Assembly: GCA_034423015.1 (NCBI GenBank)
Contig: DAOUJG010000030.1
Location: forward strand, 1-64,000
Origin: JAGWBJ01 sp034423015
Lineage (GTDB): Bacteria > Chloroflexota > Dehalococcoidia > Lucifugimonadales > JAGWBF01
DNA: 64,000 nucleotides
Reading direction: 5' to 3'
Part shown: piece after piece, positions 8,822-18,184 of the stretch
Layout of the letters: the number at the start of each line of letters is the position of its first letter
Numbering within the stretch: the stretch's first letter is position 1
Program-made: the position numbers and the translations under genes
Notes under the pieces: generated by a model
Databases searched by the model: none
What the model saw: only the letters and a program-made list of their open reading frames with translations
What the model was told of the DNA's origin: nothing

Positions 8822-8863
8822 CTGTCATTTCGAGCGGAGCGAAGCGGAGAGAGAAATCTATCC
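8822..8863. repeat. Dispersed 42-bp repeat, copy 1
   Basis: Begins CTGTCATTTCGAGCGGAGCG and ends GAAATCTATCC. A second copy at 25469-25510 differs at only a few positions. The 8606-9070 gap holds these repeats, the leader ORF and two promoters, and no other gene. Confidence 0.65.
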
Positions 8864-8948
8864 TTGGCGGTATGGGTAATGATGCCAGGCGGCCGGGGAA
8901 GGGGAGGGGTTGTCACGAAGTCCGGGCGTTTAGGGGGCCGGGTCTGCA

Positions 8949-8977
8949 TGTACATCGACGCGGGAAAGTAATATAAT
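8949..8977 (+). promoter_or_regulatory. Probable promoter for ABC exporter-gcv operon
   Basis: TGTACA (8949-8954, 4 of 6 to consensus), 17 bp spacer, perfect TATAAT (8972-8977), leaving a leader of about 87 nt before the first ABC gene. Confidence 0.55.
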
Positions 8978-9070
8978 GTCCCCTTGAGGCTTGGATGAAC
9001 GCTTGACCGGCCGCGCTATGCCGCCCCCGGCCCCTCCGTCCTCCCCTCGGTCCCCCGCCCGTACTGAGAT

Positions 9071-10918
9071 ATGGAAGTCCTTCGAAGAATCGTCGGGATG
9101 GCCCTGCGCTACCGGAAGCGCCTCATCCTGGCCTATTTCAGCTTCTTCGCCGCCATCGTCTTCTCCCTACTGGTGGTCCACCTGCTGGGAGAGGCCATCG
9201 GCAGGGTCGTGGTCCGGGCAGAAGACGGCTCCCTGATGTTGGGGGACGTGGAGCGGGGGACCCTGTTCTACTTCGCCCTGGGCCTCCTGGGCGCCAGCCT
9301 CATGCGGGGCATATTCGACTTCGCCCGGACCTACACCACCGACTCCCTCTCCCAGAAGGTCTCCTACGACCTGCGGAACTCCATGTACGACAAGCTCCAG
9401 CACCTGAGCTTCGCCTACCACGACAAGGAGCACACGGGGAACCTGATGTCCAAGGTCACCTCGGACGTCGAGGCGGTGAGGCGGTTCGTCATGATGGGGA
9501 TGGTCCGCTCCCTGGAGGTGGCGGTCAGGGTCGGGGCCATCGTCGCGCTGCTGGTCTACCTGAACTGGGAGCTGACCCTGATGGCCCTGGCCTTCGTGCC
9601 CTTCCTGGTGGCCAGGTCGACGGTCGTCATGACCCGCCTCAGGGCTATGTGGCTCCACGTCCAGGAGATCATGGGCGAGCTGGTCACTGTCATGCAGGAG
9701 AACCTGTCGGGCATACACGTGGTCAAGGCGTTCGCCGCCGAGGAGCACGAAAAGGGGAAGTTCCGGCGCAAGGCCCGGGAGCTCCAGGGGGAGTACTTCG
9801 CGTCGGAGAGGCTGCAGGGGACCAACGGGGCGTGGATGACCTTCTACTTCACCCTGGCCCTCGGCCTGATCATCTGGTACGGGGGCTGGGAGGTGGTCCG
9901 GGGCGACCTGGAGCCCGATGACCTGGCCAAGTTCCTCCTGCTGATGAACCAGCTCACCTTCCCCGTACGCATGACTCCCCAGATCATCAGCAGCTTCTCC
10001 AGGGCCGTATCCTCGGGCACCAGGCTCTTCGACGTGCTGGACGCCCAGTCCCCGGTGGTGGAGCGGCGCGACGCCCGGGAGATGGGCCGCCCCGCCGGCC
10101 ACGTCCGCTTCGAGAACGTGACTTTCTCCTACGGGGGCTCCTACGGAGGGGACGCGCCCGCCCTGAGGAACGTCAACATATCCGCCTCCCCCGGCTCGGT
10201 GATCGCCCTGCTTGGGGCCCCGGGGAGCGGCAAGAGCACCATCGTGAATATGCTGCCCAGGTTCTACGACGTGACGGGCGGCCGGATAACCATCGACGGG
10301 CGGGACATCCGGGAGTTCACCCTGGCATCCCTGCGCAGGAACGTGGGCATCGTCCAACAGGACGTGTACCTGTTCAGCGCCACGGTCCGGGACAACATAG
10401 CCTACGGCGCGGTGGACGCCTCGGAAGAGGACGTGACCCTGGCGGCGAAGGTGGCCCAGCTCCACGGACACATCGAGGAGCTGCCCTATGGGTACGACAC
10501 CTGGGTGGGGGAGCGGGGCTCGACCCTCTCCGGCGGGCAGAGGCAGCGCCTCTCCATTGCCAGGACCATACTCCTGGATCCGCCCGTGCTGATCCTGGAT
10601 GACTCCACCTCCAGCGTGGACGTGGAGACGGAGCGCCAGATACACCGGGCCATGGTGGAGGTGATGAAGGGTAGGACCACCTTCGTCATCGCCCACCGGC
10701 TGAGCACGGTGCGGGAGGCCGACCTGATCCTGGTCCTGAAGAACGGCGAGATCGTGGAGGAGGGCAGCCACCTGGAGCTGATGGCCAGGGGCGGGCTCTA
10801 TCGGGAGATATACGACCTGCAGCTTCGGCCCCAGGAGGAGGTCCTGCTGGACGCGCCCATGCCATCGGGGCCCCTGGCCAGGGAGGCCCTGGGCGGGGCC
10901 AACGGAGGAGGCGGCTAG
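9071..10918 (+). CDS. ABC exporter half-transporter, degenerate-site subunit
   Basis: 615 aa, an N-terminal six-helix type I exporter domain and a C-terminal nucleotide-binding domain. Walker A is GAPGSGKST near residue 383, signature LSGGQRQRL near 485, and H-loop IAHRLST near 539. Walker B reads LILDDSTS: the catalytic Glu is replaced by Asp, as in the degenerate subunit of heterodimeric exporters such as TM287/288 and LmrCD. The partner gene begins at the next base after the stop. Likely a drug or lipid exporter; substrate unknown. Confidence 0.93.
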   Translation: MEVLRRIVGMALRYRKRLILAYFSFFAAIVFSLLVVHLLGEAIGRVVVRAEDGSLMLGDVERGTLFYFALGLLGASLMRGIFDFARTYTTDSLSQKVSYDLRNSMYDKLQHLSFAYHDKEHTGNLMSKVTSDVEAVRRFVMMGMVRSLEVAVRVGAIVALLVYLNWELTLMALAFVPFLVARSTVVMTRLRAMWLHVQEIMGELVTVMQENLSGIHVVKAFAAEEHEKGKFRRKARELQGEYFASERLQGTNGAWMTFYFTLALGLIIWYGGWEVVRGDLEPDDLAKFLLLMNQLTFPVRMTPQIISSFSRAVSSGTRLFDVLDAQSPVVERRDAREMGRPAGHVRFENVTFSYGGSYGGDAPALRNVNISASPGSVIALLGAPGSGKSTIVNMLPRFYDVTGGRITIDGRDIREFTLASLRRNVGIVQQDVYLFSATVRDNIAYGAVDASEEDVTLAAKVAQLHGHIEELPYGYDTWVGERGSTLSGGQRQRLSIARTILLDPPVLILDDSTSSVDVETERQIHRAMVEVMKGRTTFVIAHRLSTVREADLILVLKNGEIVEEGSHLELMARGGLYREIYDLQLRPQEEVLLDAPMPSGPLAREALGGANGGGG

Positions 10919-12835
10919 ATGCACGCCGGGGGCGGTGGCGCCGGTTTCGGGGGCATGTTGGGCAACATGCGGGGCATGAACGCCGGATCCATGCACGCCC
11001 CGACCATGGACAACCTGACCGACGAGGGGATCGTGGGGAGCGCCTACGACCACAGGGTGGTCACCCGGCTGGCGTCCTATCTCAAGCCCTTCAAGAAAGA
11101 GGTCGCCCTCTCGCTTCTGGCGGTGTCCCTCTACACCCTGGGCAACGTGACCGTCCCCCTGTTCGTGCTGCTGGGCATCGGTTGGGGCATCAACAGCGGA
11201 GAGGTGTGGCGGCTCCACGTCATCGGCATCGCCTTCCTGGCGTCGGCGTTGATGACCTTCGGCGCCATGTACATGCAGTTCATCTACATGCCCAAGCTGG
11301 GCCAGAACATCCTCTACGCCCTGCGCACCCACATGTTCGGCCATCTCCAGGAGCTGTCGCCGTCCTTCTTCCACCGCACGCCCGTGGGCAGGATAATGTC
11401 GCGCCTCTCCAGCGACGTCATCCAGCTTACCGAGACCTTCGAGCTGATGGTGCTGAGCCTGTCGGACATCCTCAGCCTGGTGGGCATAGTGCTGTTGATG
11501 GCGGTGATACTGCCGTTCGTGGGTCTGGTGGACTGGCGCCTCTCCCTGGTGTGCCTCAGCGTCATCCCGGTGTTGTTCATCATCCTGGCCTACTGGCAGA
11601 GGTTTGCCCGCCGGTCGTTCATCCGCATCCGCCGGGCCATCGCGATGGTCAACGGGGAGTACAACCAGAACATCACCGGCGTCAGGGTGGTGGAGAGCCT
11701 GAACCGGCAGGGGGAGAACCTCAAGCACTTCGACGAGCTGAACTACGAGCACCTGGACGCCAACATGCAGGCCAGCCGCTTCTCGGGCGGCCTCCAGCCG
11801 GTGGTGGAGCTGCTCATCGGCTTCGGGTTCGGAGTGGTCGTCGTATATGGCGGGACCATGGCCCTGGGCCAGGACATCAATTGGGGGGTGCTGATAGCCT
11901 TTCCCATGTGGATACAGCGCTTCTTCGAGCCCGTCCGCCACCTGACCATGCAGTACACCCAGCTCCAGCGGGGGATGGCCGCCGGCGTGCGGATCTTCGA
12001 GGTGGTGGACCTGAAACCCGAGGTGATGGACAAGCCGGGCGCCGGGGACATGCCCCCGATAAGGGGAGAGATCAGGTACGAGAACGTCAGCTTCCACTAC
12101 GTTCCCGGCGTTGACGTCCTGAAGGGCGTGGACCTGCACTTCAACCCCGGGGAGACGGTGGCGCTGGTGGGGGCCACCGGGGCGGGCAAGAGCACCTTCG
12201 TCACCCTCCTGACCAGGTTCGCCGACGTCACCGAGGGACGCATCACCGTCGACGGCTACGACGTCCGGGATGTGAAGCGCAGGTCCCTGGTGGGCCAGAT
12301 GAGCATGGTGCTGCAGGAGCCCTTCCTCTTCTCGGGAACGGTGGAGGAGAACATCCGCTACAGCCACGAGGAGGCCACGGACCAGGAGGTGGTGGAGGCG
12401 GCCAAGGCCGTGGGGGCCCACGATTTCATCATGGCGCTGGACAACGGCTACAAGTCCCAGCTTGCCGAGCGGGGCACCAACCTCAGCGTGGGACAGAGGC
12501 AGCTCCTGAGCTTCGCCCGGGCCATCGTGGGCAACCCCCGCATACTGGTCCTGGACGAGGCCACCGCCAACATCGACACGCAGACGGAGCTGGTGATCCA
12601 GAGCGCCCTGAAGGGGATAATCCAGGGGCGCACGTCGATAGTCATCGCCCACCGCCTCTCCACCATACGCAACGCCGACGTCATCGTCGTGCTGGACCAG
12701 GGCCGGGTGCTGGAGGTGGGCCGGCACGAGGAGCTGCTGGAGCGGGGCGGGGCCTACAGCCGCCTCTACGACATCAACTACGGCCTGCAGGGGGCCGCGG
12801 CGGAGGGCGGGTCCCCCGCCCACGCCGACAACTAG
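10919..12835 (+). CDS. ABC exporter half-transporter, canonical Walker B subunit
   Basis: 638 aa with the same domain order. Walker A is GATGAGKST near residue 419, Walker B VLDEATA retains the catalytic Glu near 546, but the signature is LSVGQRQLL instead of LSGGQ. This reciprocal pattern means one ATP site is complete and the other degenerate, typical of heterodimers. The first 30 residues are an unusual Gly/Met-rich extension. GGAGGAGG precedes the start. gcvT follows after 16 bp, so the exporter is probably co-transcribed with the glycine cleavage genes. Confidence 0.93.
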   Translation: MHAGGGGAGFGGMLGNMRGMNAGSMHAPTMDNLTDEGIVGSAYDHRVVTRLASYLKPFKKEVALSLLAVSLYTLGNVTVPLFVLLGIGWGINSGEVWRLHVIGIAFLASALMTFGAMYMQFIYMPKLGQNILYALRTHMFGHLQELSPSFFHRTPVGRIMSRLSSDVIQLTETFELMVLSLSDILSLVGIVLLMAVILPFVGLVDWRLSLVCLSVIPVLFIILAYWQRFARRSFIRIRRAIAMVNGEYNQNITGVRVVESLNRQGENLKHFDELNYEHLDANMQASRFSGGLQPVVELLIGFGFGVVVVYGGTMALGQDINWGVLIAFPMWIQRFFEPVRHLTMQYTQLQRGMAAGVRIFEVVDLKPEVMDKPGAGDMPPIRGEIRYENVSFHYVPGVDVLKGVDLHFNPGETVALVGATGAGKSTFVTLLTRFADVTEGRITVDGYDVRDVKRRSLVGQMSMVLQEPFLFSGTVEENIRYSHEEATDQEVVEAAKAVGAHDFIMALDNGYKSQLAERGTNLSVGQRQLLSFARAIVGNPRILVLDEATANIDTQTELVIQSALKGIIQGRTSIVIAHRLSTIRNADVIVVLDQGRVLEVGRHEELLERGGAYSRLYDINYGLQGAAAEGGSPAHADN

Positions 12836-12851
12836 CCACAGGAGCCGAGTC

Positions 12852-13949
12852 TTGGCCGAACAGCTCGATAAGACGCCCCTTCATAGTACGCACACGTCGC
12901 TGAACGCGAGGATGGTCCCCTTTGCCGGTTGGGACATGCCGGTGCAGTACACCGGCATCCTGGCCGAGACCCGGGCGGTGCGCTCCAGGGCGGGGCTCTT
13001 CGACGTTTCCCACATGGGACGCCTGGGCATATCGGGCCCCGACGCGCCCGCCTTCCTGGACTGGATCGTCACCCACACCGCCTCCAACCTGCGCCAGGGC
13101 CGGGCCCGCTACGCCCTCATCTGCAACGAGGAGGGCGGCATCATCGACGACACGGTCTACTACCGGGTGGACGAGGAGCGGTACCTGCTGGTCTGCAACG
13201 CCTCCAACCGGCAGTACGTGGTGCCGTGGATGCGCCGCTGGGTCGAGGAGAAGTTCCCGGGCGTGTCCATCGAGGACCGCACCCAGGCCACGGCCATGAT
13301 CGCTTTCCAGGGGCCGGCCACCCCCGGGCTGCTGGAGGCGGCCGGCGACGTGGATACGTCGCGGATGCGCTTCTTCTCCTACACCGAGGGGACCGTGGCG
13401 TCGCGCCCGGCCTTCGTGGGGCGCACCGGGTACACCGGAGAGGACGGCTTCGAGCTGATCGTCGAAGCCGCGGACGCCGCCCACGTCTGGCGGGCGCTCA
13501 TGGAGGCCGGGGGCGCTCCGTGCGGCCTGGGCGCCCGGGACGTGCTCCGGCTGGAGGCGGGACTGAGCCTCCACGGCAACGACATAGACACCACCACTAC
13601 GCCCATCGAGGCGGGCCTGGAGCGCTTCGTCCGGCTGAACAAGGAGTTCGTCGGGGTGGAGGTCCTCCGGAGGCAGAACGAGGATGGCCCTCCCAGGCGG
13701 CTGGTGGGGCTGAACGTCCAGGGGCGAAGCCTGGCCAGGCACGGCTACTCGATCCTCAGCGGCGGCGACCAGGTGGGGACCGTGACCAGCGGCACCCAGT
13801 CTCCGACCCTTGACAGAGTCGTTGCGATGGGCTATGTTCTCAGTGGATTCGCGGGAGCCGGCAGCCCGCTCCAGATAGACATCCGCGGTAGAATCGCCGA
13901 AGCCGAGGTCGTTCCCCTGCCCTTCTACACCAGAGAGTCCAGCGCATGA
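12852..13949 (+). CDS. gcvT: Glycine cleavage system T protein (aminomethyltransferase)
   Basis: 365 aa. It transfers the methylene group from aminomethyl-lipoyl-GcvH to tetrahydrofolate, releasing ammonia. Family motifs include MVPFAGWDMPVQY, FDVSHMG and GRTGYTGEDGFEL. It uses a TTG start with GGAG 7 nt upstream. The stop overlaps the gcvH start (ATGA at 13946). No glycine riboswitch is visible; the gene instead sits in a transcript that begins with the ABC exporter. Confidence 0.97.
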   Translation: MAEQLDKTPLHSTHTSLNARMVPFAGWDMPVQYTGILAETRAVRSRAGLFDVSHMGRLGISGPDAPAFLDWIVTHTASNLRQGRARYALICNEEGGIIDDTVYYRVDEERYLLVCNASNRQYVVPWMRRWVEEKFPGVSIEDRTQATAMIAFQGPATPGLLEAAGDVDTSRMRFFSYTEGTVASRPAFVGRTGYTGEDGFELIVEAADAAHVWRALMEAGGAPCGLGARDVLRLEAGLSLHGNDIDTTTTPIEAGLERFVRLNKEFVGVEVLRRQNEDGPPRRLVGLNVQGRSLARHGYSILSGGDQVGTVTSGTQSPTLDRVVAMGYVLSGFAGAGSPLQIDIRGRIAEAEVVPLPFYTRESSA

Positions 13950-14335
13950 TACCCGACGACCGCAGGTATACCAAAGAGCACGAGTGGGTGAAGCCGGAGG
14001 AGGGCTCCGACGCCCTGGTGGGAATCACCCACTACGCCCAGGACCAGCTTGGAGACGTGGTGTACCTGGACCTCCCCGGGGCGGGCACCCGGCTGGAGCA
14101 GTTCGCCAAGCTGGGCGAGATCGAGTCGGTGAAGGCGGTCTCGGACCTGTTCTCCCCGGTGACCGGCGAGGTGGTGGACGTGAACCAGGAGGCCGTCGAC
14201 CACCCGGAGCTGGTCAACGAGGACCCCAGCGGCAAGGGGTGGCTCCTGCGGATAAGGCTGGAGGACGCCGCCGAGCTGGAAAGCCTCCTGAGCGCCGAAG
14301 AGTATGCGGCGTTCCTGGAAGAGACCTCCCACTAA
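13946..14335 (+). CDS. gcvH: Glycine cleavage system H protein
   Basis: 129 aa lipoyl carrier. The lipoylation site is Lys63 in EIESVKAVSD, within a standard small barrel (YTKEHEWVK, GDVVYLDLPGAG). It shuttles the aminomethyl group between P and T proteins. The start overlaps the gcvT stop by 4 bp, so the two are translationally coupled. Confidence 0.98.
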   Translation: MIPDDRRYTKEHEWVKPEEGSDALVGITHYAQDQLGDVVYLDLPGAGTRLEQFAKLGEIESVKAVSDLFSPVTGEVVDVNQEAVDHPELVNEDPSGKGWLLRIRLEDAAELESLLSAEEYAAFLEETSH

Positions 14336-14392
14336 GGTGGGCCGGGGCGGGCGGACTCCCGGGGCTCCACATATGAACTGCCGAGCCGCTCC

Positions 14393-15736
14393 ATGACACG
14401 AGAGCCGTCGAACGCCCCGGACCGCGCCTTCCACTACATACCCAACACAGTGGACGACCGCGCCGTCATGCTGGAGGCAGTGGGCGCGGCCTCCGTCGAC
14501 GACCTGTTCCAGGACATACCGGCCAGCGTGCGCAACCCCGCCCTCGACATCCCCGCGCCCCTCTCGGAGCTGGAGCTCAAGCGGGAGCTCCAGTCCATGG
14601 CGGACTCCAACCGGAGCCTGGCCGGCTGCGTGTCCTTCCTGGGCGGCGGCGCCTACAACCACTTCAGCCCCAGCATCGTGAGGGCCATCATCACCCGCGG
14701 GGAGTTCCTGACGGCGTACACTCCCTACCAGCCGGAGGTCAGCCAGGGGACGCTGCAGGTGACGTACGACTTCCAGACGATGATATGCAGCCTCTTCGGG
14801 ATGGAGGTCTCCGACGCCGGGATGTACGACGGGGCCTCGGCCATGGCCGAGGCGGCGCTGATGGCGTGCCGCGTGACGGGACGCAACAAGGTCGTCATCC
14901 TGGACACGGTGTCCCCCTCGTACCGGCAGGTGGTCCGGGCCTACACCCAGGGCCTCGGCGTCGACGTCACCGAGGCCGACCCCTCGGCCTTGGAGGTGAC
15001 CGACGAGACGGCCTGCGTTATGGTCCAGTACCCCAACTTCTTCGGCTGCCTCCACGACCTGGCCCGCATCGAAGCCCAGGCCCACGGGAAGGGGGCGCTG
15101 CTGGCCGTGTCGGCCAACCCGGTGGCCATGGGCATGCTGAAGCCACCGGGCGACTACGGGGCGGACATCGTGACCGGCGAGGGTCAGGCCCTGGGCATAC
15201 CCCCGAGCTACGGCGGTCCCTACCTGGGCCTGTTCACCGCCCGCCAGAGGAACATCCGCCAGATGCCGGGCCGCATCGCCGGCAAGACCGTCGACAGCCA
15301 GGGCAGGACCGGCTACGTGCTCACCCTGAGCACCAGGGAGCAGCACATAAGAAGGGAGCGGGCCACCAGCAACATCTGCACCAACGAGGCGCTGATGACC
15401 CTGGCCGCGACGGTGTACATGGCTGCCCTGGGCAAGGCGGGACTGCGCCGCGTGGCGGAGCTGTCCTACCACAAGTCCCACTACGCGGCCTCGCTGATCG
15501 AGAAGATACCGGGGTTCAGCCTCCCCATGGATGCGCCCTTCTTCAACGAGTTCACCGTCCAGTGCCCGGCGCCGCCGGCCGAGATCAACCGGCGGCTCCT
15601 GGAGCGCAACATCATAGGTGGCCTCGACGTGAGCGACAGGGTCCCCAACGGGATGGTCCTGTGCGTCACCGAGATGAACAGCCGCGGGGACATCGAGGAG
15701 CTGGCGTCGGCGTTGGCCGCGGGGGCCGCGCAATGA
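14393..15736 (+). CDS. gcvPA: Glycine dehydrogenase (decarboxylating) subunit 1
   Basis: 447 aa, the N-terminal half of the split P protein. With subunit 2 it decarboxylates glycine and loads GcvH. Typical stretches are YIPNTVDDRAVML, SFLGGGAYNH, YTPYQPEVSQGTLQ and TREQHIRRERATSNICTN. The split P form is common in Firmicutes, Thermotogota and Chloroflexota. A 7-codon ORF (14373-14396, MNCRAAP) ends in a TGA overlapping this ATG. Its own SD is weak, so coupling from upstream is plausible. The stop overlaps gcvPB (ATGA at 15733). Confidence 0.96.
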   Translation: MTREPSNAPDRAFHYIPNTVDDRAVMLEAVGAASVDDLFQDIPASVRNPALDIPAPLSELELKRELQSMADSNRSLAGCVSFLGGGAYNHFSPSIVRAIITRGEFLTAYTPYQPEVSQGTLQVTYDFQTMICSLFGMEVSDAGMYDGASAMAEAALMACRVTGRNKVVILDTVSPSYRQVVRAYTQGLGVDVTEADPSALEVTDETACVMVQYPNFFGCLHDLARIEAQAHGKGALLAVSANPVAMGMLKPPGDYGADIVTGEGQALGIPPSYGGPYLGLFTARQRNIRQMPGRIAGKTVDSQGRTGYVLTLSTREQHIRRERATSNICTNEALMTLAATVYMAALGKAGLRRVAELSYHKSHYAASLIEKIPGFSLPMDAPFFNEFTVQCPAPPAEINRRLLERNIIGGLDVSDRVPNGMVLCVTEMNSRGDIEELASALAAGAAQ

Positions 15737-17190
15737 CACGCAGCGACGGCATGGACCGCCGCACCCTGATGGAGCGCAGCGTGCCGGGCAGGGTGGGGGC
15801 CAACCTGCCCGCCCTGGACGTTCCATTCCAACCGGCCCTGGACGCTGCCCTCCTGCGGGACGAGCTGAGGATGCCCGAGGTGACCGAGCCCCAGGTCGTC
15901 CGCTACTTCACCCTCCTCAGCCACCTGAACTTCTCCATCGACACCAACTTCTATCCCCTGGGGAGCTGTACGATGAAGTACAACCCCAAGGTGAACGACG
16001 AGATGGCGTTCCTCCCCGGGTTCGCGGGCCTGCACCCCCGCCAGCCCCCCGAGACGGTGCAGGGAGCCCTGAAGCTGCTCCACACCCTGCAGGGGTACCT
16101 GGCGGAGATCACGGGCACCAAGGCAGTCGGTCTGTCGCCCCTGGCCGGGGCCCAGGGGGAGTTCTGCGGCATGCTGATGATCCGGGCGGCGCTGCTGGAC
16201 CGGGGGGAGACCCAGCGTACCACCGTGGCCATCCCCGACAGCGCCCACGGCACCAACCCGGCGTCGGCGGCCATGGCCGGGTTCCAGGTGGTGACCATAC
16301 CCTCGGACTCCAGCGGCAACATGGACCGGGAGGCGCTGGCGGCCGTGGCCGACTCGCGGCTGGCGGGCCTGATGATAACCCAGCCCAACACCCTGGGCCT
16401 GTTCAACACCAACATCCAGGAGCTGTGCGACACGGTCCACCGGGCGGGCGGCCTGGTGTATGGCGACGGGGCCAACATGAACGCCCTGCTGGGGCGGGCC
16501 AAGCCCGCCGACCTGGGATTCGACGTGGTCCACCTGAACCTGCACAAGACCTTCACCACGCCCCACGGGGGCGGGGGACCCGGGGCCGGGCCGGTTTGCG
16601 CCAGCGAGGAGCTGGCCCCCTACCTGCCGGCCCCGGTGGTGGAGCGGTCCGACTCCGACGGCCGGGAGACCTTCTCCCTGGTGGAGCCATCCAAGTCCAT
16701 AGGGCGGGTGTCGGGGTTCCACGGCAACTTCGGCGTGCTGGTGCGGGCCTACACCTACATACGCAGCATGGGCAACACGGGGCTGACCGAGGTGAGCGGC
16801 AACGCGGTGCTGAACGCCAACTACCTGCTGCAGGGCCTGCGGGGCACCTACCAAGTACCCTACGACCGCCGCTGCATGCACGAGGTCGTGGTGTCGGCCA
16901 GGGACCAGAAGGCCAGGGGCGCCCGGGGGCTGGACATAGCCAAGCGGCTCTTGGACTACGGCGTCCACGCGCCGACCATGTACTTCCCCCTCATCGTGGA
17001 CGAGACGCTGATGATAGAGCCCACCGAGACCGAGAGCCGCGAGACCCTGGACGCGTTCATCGAGGCCATGAGGGCCATCGACCGGGAGGTCACCGAGGAC
17101 CCGGGCCTGGTGACGGGGGCGCCCCACACCACGCCGGTGTCACGTCTGGACGAGGTTCGGGCCGCCAGGCAGCCGGACCTGCGGGGCTAG
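15733..17190 (+). CDS. gcvPB: Glycine dehydrogenase (decarboxylating) subunit 2
   Basis: 485 aa PLP-dependent catalytic half of the P protein. The PLP lysine is Lys272 in HLNLHKTFTTPHGGGGPG; SAHGTNPASAAM and TQPNTLGLF are also diagnostic. The ATG at 15733 overlaps the gcvPA stop. The open frame extends far upstream inside gcvPA, but family length and the overlap fix the start here. The dihydrolipoamide dehydrogenase (L protein) is not in this window. It is the last gene of the ABC-gcv run. Confidence 0.97.
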   Translation: MTRSDGMDRRTLMERSVPGRVGANLPALDVPFQPALDAALLRDELRMPEVTEPQVVRYFTLLSHLNFSIDTNFYPLGSCTMKYNPKVNDEMAFLPGFAGLHPRQPPETVQGALKLLHTLQGYLAEITGTKAVGLSPLAGAQGEFCGMLMIRAALLDRGETQRTTVAIPDSAHGTNPASAAMAGFQVVTIPSDSSGNMDREALAAVADSRLAGLMITQPNTLGLFNTNIQELCDTVHRAGGLVYGDGANMNALLGRAKPADLGFDVVHLNLHKTFTTPHGGGGPGAGPVCASEELAPYLPAPVVERSDSDGRETFSLVEPSKSIGRVSGFHGNFGVLVRAYTYIRSMGNTGLTEVSGNAVLNANYLLQGLRGTYQVPYDRRCMHEVVVSARDQKARGARGLDIAKRLLDYGVHAPTMYFPLIVDETLMIEPTETESRETLDAFIEAMRAIDREVTEDPGLVTGAPHTTPVSRLDEVRAARQPDLRG

Positions 17191-17292
17191 GAGGGACGGG
17201 GGCAGCGACACCAGTCGCCGTTCCCGGTCGGCCGCGAAGGACAGGCAGGCCCGGATGTCTTCCCGGGTCAAGTAGGGAAAATCCGTCTGGAA

Positions 17293-17321
17293 TTGCCACG
17301 AACCATCAACTACATTATGAT
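17293..17321 (+). promoter_or_regulatory. Promoter for the TIGR04255 cassette
   Basis: TTGCCA (17293-17298), 17 bp spacer, TATGAT (17316-17321); transcription start near 17328. Just downstream TACACTG occurs twice 17 bp apart (17330 and 17347), a possible operator pair before the ATG at 17363. Confidence 0.55.
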
Positions 17322-17362
17322 TAAACGGTACACTGGTGGAGTAAGCTACACTGTGGTGTTGC

Positions 17363-18184
17363 ATGGGAAGTAAGCTACTGCCAGAGTTCAAAAACCCACC
17401 TGTTGTTGAAGTCGCAGTTTCTGTGCAATTCGGTGCGCCTGTCCTCGACGGTCCATTGCTTATGCTCAGGTGGGGTCAGGTGCGGAGCCGATTCCCAAAA
17501 TATGAGCAGGCACCTCCCTTACCTTCCTCCATTGAGATGTTCGAAGGTCCTCAAGAACCTCGGGTTGAATTCCAGGTTAGCAATGCTCCGCCCACTCCAA
17601 GGCTTTTCATGGTCACGGAGTCTGAAACCGAGGTCCTCCAAATCCAGGAGAATAGATTAGGCTACAGTTGGCGTAAGCTCAGTCCAGACCATGAATACCC
17701 TCGCTATGCGAGTATCAGGGGCAAATTCGAGCAAGAACTTGCTGATTTTCAAGCCTTCTTGTCAGAGGAACGACTACAACCACTGACGCCCGAGCAGTGC
17801 GAGGTAACCTACGTCAACGTCATACTGCCGGAAGGTGTCTGGAACGGCCATTCGGAATTGGGTAAGGTGATCCCTTCGGCAAGTCCCCGACTTTCTGAAG
17901 GCTTTCTACCGCCTCCGGAACAGACCAGATACGCATCGCAGTACGTTATTTCGGGTGATACCGGTGTTCCTTGTGGCCGACTGTACGTAAGTGCGGACCC
18001 GAGCTACCTGATGCCAGACAAGACGCCGATGTACCTGATGAAACTCACCTTTCGTGGAACTCCCCAAGGACCAACCACCGCCGGGATAGTCAAGGCTATG
18101 GACCTAGGACATGAATGGATCGTTCGAGGGTTCGCTTCCCTGACCTCTAGCGAAATGCACAAGGCTTGGAGGAGGAAGGCATGA
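17363..18184 (+). CDS. TIGR04255 family protein
   Basis: 273 aa, soluble, no signal or membrane segment. I recognise the sporadically distributed TIGR04255 family from its N-terminus (FKNPPVVEVAVSVQFG), the central EVTYVN motif and the C-terminal FASLTSSEMHKAWRR. The biochemical role is unknown. Composition is clearly less GC-rich than the preceding gcv genes, consistent with transfer. It is first in a three-gene run in which each stop overlaps the next start by 4 bp (ATGA), so the three products probably work together. Confidence 0.75.
   Translation: MGSKLLPEFKNPPVVEVAVSVQFGAPVLDGPLLMLRWGQVRSRFPKYEQAPPLPSSIEMFEGPQEPRVEFQVSNAPPTPRLFMVTESETEVLQIQENRLGYSWRKLSPDHEYPRYASIRGKFEQELADFQAFLSEERLQPLTPEQCEVTYVNVILPEGVWNGHSELGKVIPSASPRLSEGFLPPPEQTRYASQYVISGDTGVPCGRLYVSADPSYLMPDKTPMYLMKLTFRGTPQGPTTAGIVKAMDLGHEWIVRGFASLTSSEMHKAWRRKA

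Noticed and set aside
12836..12851. Glycine riboswitch before gcvT.
   Set aside because: Only 16 bp separate gcvT from the ABC gene, leaving no room for an aptamer.
14785..15732. Upstream extension of the gcvPB open frame inside gcvPA.
   Set aside because: The translated extension is Arg/Gly/Pro-rich shadow sequence; the ATGA overlap at 15733 and family length give the real start.
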